Below are positions 1 through 10,281 of a DNA stretch of 64,000 nt, piece after piece. This DNA is from Agapanthus africanus (lineage: Eukaryota > Streptophyta > Magnoliopsida > Asparagales > Amaryllidaceae), in contig JASDDO010000016.1 of NCBI GenBank assembly GCA_030015575.1, forward strand, positions 67,081,396 through 67,145,395, written 5' to 3'. Made by a program: the position numbers and the translations under genes. The notes under the pieces are model-generated. The model searched no databases, was not told the origin of the DNA, and was given only the letters and a program-made list of their open reading frames with translations. Position 1 is the first letter of the stretch. Each line of letters begins with the position of its first letter.

Positions 1-200
1 ATGTGAGGCGTTGGCTTGACCCTTCTACGGCTGGACCGCTACTACTGTGTCACACTCCGGGTTTTTGAACTCCTCCCAAGTGTTGAGCTTTAGCGAATCT
101 TGGGTATTTGATCGTTCGTTCGAAAACTTTAATACTGTCTATTTATCTGGAATGTGATGCAATGTGTGGAATTCATATTACTAGACACGAAATACGAAGT
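1..200 (+). mobile_element. Fragment of Ty3-type internal sequence
   Basis: The first roughly 140 bases can be aligned by eye with about 8970-9125 inside the large non-coding Ty3-like element: both read GACCCTTCTAC or GCCCTTCTAC, then CTGGA, then GTGTTGAGCT, then a purine-rich run ending in TTTAAT. It is therefore a remnant of a related element, not copia leader. The right edge lies between about 140 and 255, where copia leader homology starts. No reading frame can be supported. Confidence 0.5.
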
Positions 201-279
201 ATGTGATATTTCGCATTTATGATGTCTAAAGAGAATGTGGATTCCAGATATTGCAGTTTTACACTTTCTTTTCTGTGAC

Positions 280-349
280 CGTAAGTGTAGTATTTCCGAT
301 TGTCGTTACTATACGTCGACGACAATTGGTGTATGCATACTTACTTACG
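280..349 (+). promoter_or_regulatory. Leader double stem with CTATA loop (element A)
   Basis: Outer stem CGTAAGT (280-286) pairs with ACTTACG (343-349). Inside it, ATTGTCGT (299-306) pairs perfectly with ACGACAAT (319-326) around the loop TACTATACGTCG. The equivalent place in B, D and E has quite different stem bases but the same layout and a similar TGCTATAGCCC loop. That pattern, changed stems with a kept loop, argues for a working RNA structure. Function is inferred only. Confidence 0.6.
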
Positions 350-894
350 TTGATGATATGAGATATTATGTGTTGCTGAGATATGATCTGCAGGATTGTC
401 GCGACTTAATAGCCGGGGGGTTTATGTGAGATGAGAGTTTTATATTTTCATTCATGTAAATTCAAATATAATGTAATATTCTTTTATTTGGGGCACTTCC
501 GGGTTGAGGTTGATGCCACCAGTGTTGTATATTATTTATTTTTCTGCATTAGGATGGACCCAAGGAGGGGAGCACAGGTGACCAGGTTCTGGGGTTCAGT
601 GGGAGGCCATCTCGAGGAGTCGAGACCGGGTCTCCTAAACTCCAGAATTGGTAGGGTCGCTTGCCGCTCTCATAGGGGTCCAGGGTGTGGGCTTGGCTAT
701 TCATCGCGACTATGGAATCCGTATTTTCTATTATTGGCTAACTACTAAATACGGACGTCCTAGTATATCCTACATTATATCTATGTTTCTGCTGCCTGTG
801 TTCTTTGATATCTAAGACGAATGACATATTATATATATGATATATAGTAGACGTTGCTTATGTTTTACACCCGCGCTAGTCCCGTCCCGGTATT

Positions 895-917
895 CCGTTA
901 GTTAAGTAACCTAACGG
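895..917 (+). promoter_or_regulatory. CCGTTAG/CTAACGG leader hairpin (element A)
   Basis: CCGTTAG (895-901) and CTAACGG (911-917) form a 7-bp stem with a 9-nt loop. The same hairpin occurs in C (28031-28051), B (33190-33212), E (49681-49701) and, reversed, D (62106-62126), always after a TATGTTTT..GCGCTAGTCC-like block. It is kept in dead and young copies alike. Confidence 0.55.
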
Positions 918-1249
918 TGCATAACGGAACATTGCGGCGAATGCGGATAGCATAAGCGTACGTGTTATTTTCGTTTCTTTTCTGTGATTGGCTTAAGGAC
1001 TTAAATGATGGGATTACATTAATGTGATTAATGTAAAGAAAATAAACCTAAAAAGATATTGTAGAATCGGATTTGAAAACCACTCGGCTCTTTATGAAAA
1101 AGCTATATTTCAAAACTGCGGAGCACAAGCTACTCCTTTTGAAAACCATTTGATTCTACGAAGATATCAAGTTCAAAGCGTTAAAGATTTTCTTAAAAAT
1201 CATCCGCAACCCTCCGTCATTTTAGGAAGTAGAGTACTTAGCATTCGTG

Positions 1250-1456
1250 CTACGTTTGTTGATTTTAGTTAAGGCGTAGTATACGGTAGCTAAGTGATGT
1301 CTTCTTACACTGCATATGATGCAGATTAATTAGGACATTCATGCGACTTTGTTGACCATAGTTAAGGGTCATATGGGTGGGTCTAATTGATCAAGAAATG
1401 ATGGGTAGAACTTGACTGGTACTTATGATTTGTTGACCATTGTTAAGGTCATAAGT
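1250..1456 (+). promoter_or_regulatory. Three-hairpin array in leader (element A)
   Basis: Three stem-loops follow each other: 1250-1279 (CTACG/CGTAG), about 1341-1374 (weaker), and 1421-1456 (ACTTATGA/TCATAAGT). Each presents a loop of the form GTTGAcc..agTTAAGG, at 1258-1274, 1351-1367 and 1432-1448. B, C, D and E have the same three hairpins with other stem and loop bases. Packaging or translation signals are possible roles; neither is shown by the sequence. Confidence 0.6.
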
Positions 1457-1896
1457 ACTAAGGGTAAAAATTACATCGGGAATTTCAAGTGTTGAAATTT
1501 GCAATGAGATTGCATGCCTTCCATGTGATGGTTGGATCCCGATCCCACTGTGGGCAATAGTTGCTCCTAGGAGAGTTTTGCAGTTTACAATTAGCTAACT
1601 CATTAGGTGTCTAGAAACGTGTTAACGGGGCTACGCCTATGGGAAAACGAGGTTTACTTTAATTAGGTCCGTGCGAAAGCACGGGGAACCTCCCTCAAGT
1701 ACCGACACTGACCTGGCTGAACGGTTAGCGAAGTTGTAGACTGTAATTAATCCTGGCTAGTTTTCTTTTTAAGGTTTGAAAGAAAAACTTGATTAAAGCA
1801 GTGGGAGACATCGATTAGACAAGATAATAACCAATCTGATCTATGCAAGAGCTTTCGCTGAGTCTATTCTTTTCTCTCTCTTAATGGCAGATACCC

Positions 1897-2826
1897 ATGA
1901 CTGGACTCAAGCTTCTACTAGATAAAAATAAACTGAATGGGACAAACTATAAAGACTGGCTGAGGAATTTGAACATTGCCTTGACATATGATAAGGTATC
2001 ATATGTCCTCACGGCTCCAGCCCCGCCCGTCCGAGGCCCAAAATCCTCAGTTGCGGATATTGAAGTCCGCAAGACATGGGATGCTGACTGTGCCACGGCC
2101 AAATGCCTCGCGCTTGGATCGATGGACACCACACATCAAAAGCAGCACAAGAATATGGACATTCACGCCATATTGCTGCATACAAAGGAGTTGTATGGAG
2201 AGCAATCCCGCGTATTACGATACGAAGCATCAAAGAAATTGTTTCAGATGCGAATGGCCCCCGGCACACCAGTAGGAGACCATGTTCTGAAGATGTTAGC
2301 TCTTATAGAAGAGCTTGAGGACCTTGGATGGACTATGGACAATGAACAATATACAAATATTATTCTGCAGTCCCTCCCCTCCACCTTTGCTCAATTCATA
2401 GTGAACTTCAACATGCACGGCATGGAGAAGGAACTTCCTGAACTCCTTAATATGTTAAGGAGTGCAGAGAGCACTATGAAATCAGCAAAAACTCCCGTTA
2501 TGACTGTTGGACAGTCTTCCTCTTCTCGCCCGAAAGCTAAGGCCAAGGGAAAGAAAAAGAAGAAGCCCACCAATCCTAAGGGTGGAGTTAAAAAGGTGAA
2601 GGGAAAGGAAAAGTCTAAAGCTGGAGACTCGGGGAAAGGCGAATGTTTTCATTGCCATAAGACAGGACATTGGAAGCGCAACTGCACGGAGTACTTAAAT
2701 CTCAAGAAGAAGCATGGGGATGCTTCTGCTTCAGGTGCGTTTGTAACAAAAAACTGTTTTTCAATAAACTCTGCTTCCTGGGTATTGGATACCGGTTCAG
2801 GTTCTCACATTTGCAATTCTATGTAG
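1897..2826 (+). pseudogene. gag: Gag and start of protease, copia element A (stop-interrupted)
   Basis: The frame of 309 codons starts MTGLKLLLDKNKLNGTNY, a typical copia Gag N-terminus (UBN2-like region), and is the capsid and RNA-binding protein of the particle. A CCHC zinc knuckle is at residues 250-263 (C250, C253, H258, C263), preceded by a lysine-rich stretch at about 205-235. The aspartic protease begins directly after it, with the active-site DTGS at D298. The frame then stops at TAG 2824-2826, where element C has CAG in the matching place, so this is a nonsense mutation rather than a natural end. The ATG was chosen because the Gag homology starts there; an upstream ATG at 1884 is in another frame. 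Confidence 0.85.
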
Positions 2827-2847
2827 GGGCTGAGAAATAGCAAAGTT

Positions 2848-4032
2848 TTGAAGACAGGTGACCATACTCTCCGCGTTGGAAATGGTTCCAATGTACATAC
2901 AGTCGCAGTGGGAGAGTATCACTTGGGGTTGCCATCTGGATGTATTTTGGTTTTGAATCCATGTTATTTTGTACCTAGTATGCTTTTTAATATAATATCT
3001 GTTTCTTTGTTAGACAATGAAGGATATAATTTTGTATTGCAGAACAATGTTAGGAACATTCACCTAAATCAAATGTTGGTTGGGTATGGTACACTTAATA
3101 ACGGGATATATGTCCTAAATCAACACACAGTTTTCAGTATACAACACACTAATAAAAGAAAACTTTCAGAATTAAATGAAGCTTTTCTTTGGCACTGTAG
3201 ACTTGGTCATATTAACAAAACAAGACTAAACAAGTTACACAAAGATGGATATTTAAACTCTTTTGAATATAAATCTTATGCGACTTGCCAGTCTTGTATC
3301 AAGGGTAAAATGACCAAAACTCCGTTTACCGGACACGGAGAAAGAGCTACTGAGCTCCTAGGCCTCATACATATTGATGTATGCGGGCTAATGTCTACAC
3401 AGGCTAGAGGCGGTTTTTCATACTTCATTACATTCATTGACGATTTCTCAAGATTCGGTCATGTATTTTTATTAAAGCACAAGTCCGAAGCTTTCGAGAA
3501 ATTCATTGAATATAAACAAGAAGTAGAAAAACAAACCAGCTTGAGTATCAAGATGTTTCGATCAGATCGAGGTGGTGAGTATCTCAGTACAGAATTTGCA
3601 AACTTCCTAAAAGAGAATGGGATTCTCTCTCAGCTCACTCCTCCTTACACACCACAGCACAACGGTGTGTCAGAACGACAGAATAGAACCCTATTAGATA
3701 TGGTGCGGTCCATGATGAGTGACGCTGAGTTACCCGTCTCGTTTTGGGGGCATGCATTGGAGACTGCAGTGTTTCTACTAAACAGGGTTCCAACCAAAAC
3801 CGTGTCTACCACGCCATATGAGATATGGCATGAGAAGAGACCATCTCTTGAGAGAATTAAGATTTGGGGTTGCCCGGCCTATGTTAAAAAGTAGAATCTG
3901 GACAAACTCGAGACACGGTCGGTCATGTGTAACTTTGTGGGATATCCAAAGAATTCTTATGGATATCTATTCTACCACAAAGAGGAACAAAAAGTGTTTG
4001 TTTCTCAGTATGCCACATTCTTAGAAAAAGAG
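2848..4032 (+). pseudogene. pol: Protease C-terminal part and integrase, copia element A
   Basis: This continues the polyprotein after the stop at 2824. Counted from 2848, the integrase zinc-binding motif is H116, H121, C147, C150, and the catalytic triad is D177 (in IHIDVCG), D240 (in RSDRGGEY) and E276 (in NGVSERQ), with D-E spacing of 35 residues as expected for retroviral-type integrases that insert the cDNA. All key residues are present. A second stop lies at 3892-3894 after IWGCPAYVKK; homology runs on in frame through DKLETRS to FLEKE at 4032, where the Ty3-like element is inserted. Dead as it stands. Confidence 0.85.
4028..4032. repeat. Target-site duplication, left (AAGAG)
   Basis: Five bases directly before the TG of the left LTR, matched by 14725-14729 directly after the CA of the right LTR. 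Confidence 0.9.
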
Positions 4033-7000
4033 TGTAACGTTTTAAAAATAATTAAATAAATAATTAAATGAATAAAATTGTTTAAGTGAATTTTATGATT
4101 TTCGGTAAAGCAAAATGTATTTTTCGTAAAATCAAACCGCAATTGTTTTTCATTATAAATTCAAAAAAATACCTATTTAATTATGTAATTACTAGTAAAT
4201 AGTGTTTATTTAGCCACTTATAAATTTTTAGTTTAATTAAAAAAATTTCCTAAATTAATTATTTTAAATATTAACATAAGCTTTATTTTTACACTAAATT
4301 AGTGTAAATTACAAATTTAAATGGTTTTAATTTGTAAAAATGAACCATGGCATGTTAGAATTTAGTATGTATCATGCAAAAATTATTTGCAAATTTTTGC
4401 TATTTTCTAGAGTTTTCTTGAGTTGCTATAGTGAAGGAATAAATAAATAAATAAATAAAAGCATGAAAAGACTTTAAATGATGATTCTTTTCTTGAAGCT
4501 TCCACACTTTTCTTCACTCTTTTCTCTTGCTCCCTCTCCCTCATACAATGGCCGGCCTCAACCATGGCAGCCCCCCCCCCCATTTCCCACTTCATTTTCT
4601 TTCAAAATTCATCAAAAATACTTCAAAAATCCAATTTAAATTCTACAAAATCCTAATTATTTCATACCCTTTATTCTCTACTCTTCTTTACATGGATTTT
4701 GGAGTGGGAAAGCATGTATTTTTTAGGCTCATTTTCAAGTTTGGACATGAGGTTGTGGAGGTATAAATCCTTCTCTTTTGTTTTATTTCTATTAGATATT
4801 TCTTTTAAAGCATAATTAGATTAATTAGATTAATTCTAGTTGCAAATTCTAAAATTCAAGTTAGGGTTTGCAAATTCAAGAGGTGGTTTTTGTTAACTAA
4901 TTAGGGTTATAATAGCTAGTTTAACATCTTTTAGAGTGGAAAATTCTTGCATGGTGGTGGTATAATAAATTGTTTATTGAAATTGTTTTAATTAAACTAT
5001 TTAGCTAACTAGATTTTTCTAAATGTGTTTGTGGGTAAAATAAAATTCTTATTAAGGGTGTTATCATTAGATGGTAATTTTAATGAGAATATTAGCATAT
5101 TAATTGAATGAAAAACTTAGTTTGATCACTAGATTACTTTGATAATTGGAAAAATGGCAATAAAATGCTATTATTTTGTAAACTAGATTTTAGGAATTTC
5201 TAAATAAATGTGATTAAAAATATAATTATAGTTTCATTATATCATTATCATAATAAATTATGGTTTAAGTGATTAATTTATGCAAAATCATGTTTTGAGG
5301 TGGAATTGTGGTATTTTGCTTGGAAAATGTTGAAAATTGTTAAATGTTGCAAACTAGAAATTTCAAATTAATATAAATTTGTGTAATAAAAATATAGTAA
5401 TGGTTTGTATAGTCTAGTGATGCTATTTAATGAGTTTTATGACCATTAGTTTCATTTAAATGTCAAGTTTTGATGAAAAACGGTATACTGGCATTTTCGG
5501 GTTTTTGCGAAATTGGACGGTTTGACAGATTTTAGGGTTTCGATGGATTTAATCGTGTTTTATGGTATAAGTAATGTGTTTTAAAACTACAAGTTGTTTG
5601 ATGATGTTATCTCGATCCATCGGAGTTTGTACGCCGATATCGAGCGGTATTTGGTTCTTTTGCGTGGACGGGACATAGGTTTTAACCTATGCTTGTTCCT
5701 TGTATCGTTTGACTTTTGTATGTGATTCGGTTTACGATGCTATTTATATGTTTGCGTCTAGGTACCCCCATGTGGACTGCGGGCGATGAAGAGGAGGATG
5801 GTGACACTGTCTTCGGCAGACATGGACCAGGTGAGTAGATGCATATCTACGGGGGGAAGTCGGGTGGATGGCGTTTAGCACCCCCGCAACGTAGAATAGG
5901 AATAGTACTTATTGACATTCGGAAACCAGACGTGACCCTAGTAGGACCCTAGTATTGACCCTAGGCTGGACTAGACCGATTTAGGAAAACCATATCAGAG
6001 GATGAGTACCTTGGAAGAGGTTCGTAGGTTTCAGATAGAAACACACCCACGCACACTGAAACTCGACATGGGGTACGTGTATGTGGATATATATAGAACT
6101 AGGTATAGGTATATACATATATGTACAACACGTAAAGGTGATCATTGATGTGATATTATATCCGAGATATGATGAAACAGTATAACTGGGCTTGATGCCG
6201 TGATTCTTGACTATACAGTCGTAATAAAGTGTTAGCGGATCATTAGAGAATGAGATAATGAACATGAATATATAAATTATAAAGAGTGGTGGTGATATTG
6301 ATGTACATGGGACGCTAGAATAGTACCCGGACTGTAACTTGTGACTGATTACGATATGATATATGTATAACTTGATTACGACATTATATTGGTGTGACCG
6401 GATGCCGATATCATATAAGTATGACTTAATCACAATATGATACATATGACATTATACGAATGAGGAGACACCTAGGAGATACTTGACCGTACCCCGATAT
6501 TGGGATACCGTACGATGGATTTTACCGTACGAGGCTTAGATTTGATGATTGATCCGCACTCTTGATTCGAGGAAGCCCTACTACGTACGTAACGCTATTG
6601 AGGAGGGATTGCCGACTATTAGAGATATTGATTCAGACCTTAGGTAGACTCTAGTTTCTTACTGACTAGTCTATTAGGTTTCGTTCCTTAGTATGTTAGA
6701 TGGACACTGGTTTAGGTTCGTCTCACATAGTGGTAGTTGTACTCGTATCTCGCAGAGGAGTGGATAATGCACATCTGTATTTACATTCATACTGTAATCA
6801 TCTTGGTGCATGTTCTTTTATATGTTGCTATAATCAGTATAAACTTTACCTGTTAGGACACCAGCACCATTACCGATGATGCGCATATTCCACGCACATT
6901 TATTTGCCGGCTCACACACACCATCATCGGTAATTGCTATGTCACGTACACTTTAGATCATATTATCTTTTATTGATAGAATCAGTTAACAACTAAACCG

Positions 7001-8472
7001 ATATAATATTGTGATCACTCTCTGATGTTAAGTATAAGACATGATATTCATTACTTAGACATTCATGCATTCATATTTCGTGTTATCATGAAGTATTATG
7101 GGCATATGCCGACACTTATCATATAGTTACTCAAGATTTTGAGATTTGCATTTCTATGAGATTTCTGGATTTTTTGGGGAAAACCGCAAAAATATATAAA
7201 AACTTCTCTCTCTCTCCTCTTCTCTTTTTAAAATAAGATGCGGTTTTCTCGTGATGTATGTGTCGTCCACCATGAGTATTACATGTTTTCTGATGGATTT
7301 CGAGACCCGATTCGAGGAGTGGATGAACCGTCTCGGGTACATGGTGGGCCCGGTATGGTACCCCAGGGCAAGAAGATCGAGTTGTAGACGATGAACCTGG
7401 AAGGGGAAGGCTACCTACCGGTGATGTCTGGCGCGGCGGATATCCGGAGGATACCGACCGTTGTCGTGGGATTTGATGATATGGGCCGATCCGGACTGAC
7501 GGAGCCCGACATATTGAGACTTGAGGTTACATGTGTTGTGTCGATGCTTGACACGGATTTCCATGGATTTCATTGTTGAGATTTCAGATGCTTATACACA
7601 CTTTACTATGATAACAGCTAAAGGTTCTCATACATATATATCTGTATTTCAGGATTTGTTACTTTACATTCATGGTGCATGCATTTCATTTCATATGACA
7701 TAGTACTATATGAGGCACGGACACGACACGGAGTATTTGCACTTATACGTAGTATTACCCTGCTATTACTAGAAGTTTGGGATATAGTAGTGTATTATTA
7801 TGACCTAGGATAGCGTCGTGCATTCGATTTCTTTTCGTAGATGTCTTTTACTCACGAGTTGGTAACTCACCCCCGTTGTGCCAAATTCTTTACAGGTGCG
7901 ATGTACAGGTTTCCCTTGGCAGTTGCTGGCACATCATTTTCATTTCGGGTGATTTGCACGGTAGGTTGGTTCATTTGTATCTGAACCGCCGTTGTATTTT
8001 TATTATTTCATTTGTATCTAGAAAGCTCCATCAACCATATTTGTATTACTTGATAAGTTTATTGGACCAGTTGTTTATTTCGACCTTAGAGTCGCGCATG
8101 TGTTATTCTGATCTGGTGGTTTTTGTTTTCTTTTGAGATTTGAGCCTCGCCCTTTGGCGTTGTATATTATTGTGATTGTTGTGGTTGTCTCCGCCTGTTG
8201 GCGTTGAGCTAGCACCCGTTTGGGGATGCTTTTTATTGTTTATTCATATTATACTTGTTGTACCCGTTTGGGGGCCAGTTTTTACAGAGGAGACTCTGCC
8301 GAAATTTTTGGTAAAATTTGCTGATGTTTTTATACTTGTTTTATTTTCTTTTTCTTCTTTTTCTTCTTTTATGGTTTAGATTTCTGGGCTTCGGCTTACT
8401 TAGGTCACGTGGTGCCTCTAGACGCTTCGTAATCTAAGTGCCGGTCACGTTCCGTACTTTCGGGTCGTGACA
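4033..8472 (+). repeat. Left LTR of the LARD element (4440 bp)
   Basis: Begins TGTAACGTTTT and ends GGGTCGTGACA. It aligns over its whole length with 10282-14724, with scattered substitutions and few indels. The first 1.3 kb is very AT-rich with an AAAT microsatellite near 4438-4460; the latter half is of mixed composition. Open frames inside (for example 7876-8136 and 8176-8379) recur in the other LTR only because the LTRs are copies; none resembles a protein family. Confidence 0.9.
6869..6934. repeat. 13-bp inverted repeat in left LTR
   Basis: ATTACCGATGATG (6869-6881) and CATCATCGGTAAT (6922-6934) are perfect inverted repeats 40 nt apart. The pair is intact in the other LTR at 13121-13133 and 13174-13186. 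Confidence 0.6.
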
Positions 8473-8476
8473 AAGT

Positions 8477-8490
8477 TGGTATCAGTGCGC
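8477..8490 (+). promoter_or_regulatory. Primer-binding site of the LARD element
   Basis: TGGTATCAGTGCGC lies 4 nt after the left LTR and matches the initiator-Met tRNA primer motif TGGTATCAGAGC with one substitution (A to T), so it would prime minus-strand DNA synthesis. Confidence 0.75.
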
Positions 8491-9559
8491 TAGGTTTAAC
8501 CTTGTATAAGTCTAGGTGACCCTTGGTTGATGGAGTAGGCGATTTAGGTAGAGTAACGTACCGTGGGTATGGTCCGCGGCATACTTACGATACACTACTC
8601 TGCTTAAGGAGCTTTAGGATGTACATTGTTTGCACCGTATTTCATTCGTTCCTTTGATCTATCTTCGTCGATGTCGGATGGTGGTTTCTGTTACCACGGG
8701 CAGAGGGAGCTGCGGCTTGAATGCGATAACCATTAGTGTATTGGTTATTCTTGAGGATTGAAGCATTGCTTAGCATGCGGACGAAGGGTATTCACATGCC
8801 GTCCGGATGAAGTTAAAGGGTTCGAACGATTATCAGAAAACCATTTTCCTAAGTTTAAAGTATTCGGAAGAACATGCAGGTATTTCGATGGACCCTCTAG
8901 AAGAATGAAACCCTAACTCGACATAATGACCACGAGAACGCCCTTGAATCTTAGGGTTTACGGCAGTTCCGCTGTGCCATTAGTGAGGCTTGGGTTTGCC
9001 CTTCTACAGCTGGATCATCGATGCTGGGGTATGTACCGGATATTTTTAAACTGTACTTGAGTGTTGAGCTCTCGGGGAATTATGGGATTTTGATGGATCG
9101 ATCGAGAAGTTTAATGTAGTCCGGATATCAAGTGAAGGGATCGACTATGTGGGAGACTCTAGACATGAGTATTGCCGTTGGTAGCGCAGTCAGCACACCT
9201 ATGAAAGAACGAGTTCGAAGCGGTCGACATCAGAGGAAAGAGGCGCACATTGACGATAGTGTTTACGATTGTGATTTATCGATTTGAATTTCCTATTTTC
9301 GTTGATTGGATTTTTGTATTTTGAGGACTTTGTTCTACGATTGGTATTTCCTGTGTGTACCTTCATTCTATCTGTGTTCCATATATCAGTTGTATTGATG
9401 TGGTTTAGTACGCACCCAGTACACTTGATTTGGTTTTATATATTTTGAGATTTTGATTTGATTTCGTGCATATGGGTTACACATGATTTTGATATATTCT
9501 TCGACCTAGTTTTTATCCATTTTCATACTGTGATTCGAGTCTGATATCCGATGTATGTT

Positions 9560-9810
9560 TTCGTGCTCCATGTGCACCTGATTAGGATTCTTGCGCATAC
9601 TTGGCGCACTTGATGCGATTTTGTGCACACCAGATGCACTAAATCGGGGTTTTGTGCAGATTAGATGCACCTGATAGTGAGTCGTGCACGCCCGTTGCAC
9701 TTGACAGATGTTTTTGGTGCACACCTGTTGCACTTAGTTTTGTTTTGTGGGTATTCATGGTTTCTGCATTTGGTTTCGATTTCAGTGCGCACCGGACGCA
9801 CATGACATTT
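9560..9810. repeat. Degenerate tandem array of GTGCA..TGCAC hairpin units
   Basis: About six or seven units of roughly 30-37 bp, each holding GTGCA or GCGCA, 6-8 bases, then TGCAC or GCGCAC, followed by a T-rich linker; clear examples are near 9634-9652, 9656-9673, 9684-9702 and 9718-9735. Each unit can form a short hairpin. Confidence 0.6.
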
Positions 9811-10267
9811 TATTGATGTGATTGGGATTGATTTTAGTTTGAGCAGTATGTTTTCATGATCATTATTATTTGAGTTAGTAACCAGGCGGGACGTGTATGT
9901 TAAATAAAAGATATATATATATAGCTATTTTTTAAAAAATTAAACATCCGCTACTTAGACCGTGACACGTGCATTGCACGGCGATTTTCAAGAAGGGGTT
10001 TTTGTATGCTGCTTTATTATGATGATTCGGCGATTTTACTAGAATGCGAACTATATATAAGTTATAGATTGATGTATATTATGATGGTTTTCACATTGGG
10101 TTATGATATTTCATTATCGCCATAACTCCGATGATTGCGTCATGCTTGACGGAGTTGATTTTTGTTATGTATTAATGATTTCGGAGCCCCGACGATTTGA
10201 GTATTTTGCTAAATGTTTTAGTATTTGGAAGGGGAGTGTTAATTTAAATTCGGGGACCGAATTTCCT

Positions 10268-10281
10268 AAAGGGGGGAAGAT
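10268..10281 (+). promoter_or_regulatory. Polypurine tract of the LARD element
   Basis: AAAGGGGGGAAGAT directly precedes the TG of the right LTR; such tracts prime plus-strand DNA. Confidence 0.85.

Larger units (their letters stand above)
200..1896 (+). other. Long untranslated leader of element A
   Basis: No credible gene lies here; short open frames are not shared with the homologous leaders. It aligns in patches with the leaders at 31962-34270, 48457-50760 and, reversed, 61040-63338, and from about 840 with the leader of C (27960-29050). Recognisable parts are a double stem (280-349), a single copy of a GGACCCAAGGAGG-type block (about 551-690) that is duplicated in B, D and E, a hairpin at 895-917, three consecutive hairpins at 1250-1456, and a pyrimidine tract ending in TGGCAG just before gag. 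Confidence 0.7.
8473..10281 (+). other. Non-coding internal region of the LARD element
   Basis: These 1809 bases lie between the LTRs. No frame over about 75 codons and no gag or pol motif is visible. About 8970-9125 resembles bases 1-140 of the window. From about 9540 to 9810 there is a degenerate array of GTGCA..TGCAC units. It ends in the polypurine tract. The rest shows nothing recognisable. Confidence 0.8.

Noticed and set aside
235..748. Two adjacent open frames near the window start
   Set aside because: They overlap the structured leader of A, match no family, and are not open in the homologous leaders.
7876..8379. Pair of open frames (86 and 67 codons) repeated at 14128-14388 and 14428-14631
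   Set aside because: They recur only because they lie in the two LTR copies of one element; they show no protein family motif, and the LTR is non-coding.
8473..10281. Host gene fragment captured in the LARD interior
   Set aside because: No coding signal or recognisable domain, and part of it matches other retroelement sequence at the window start.
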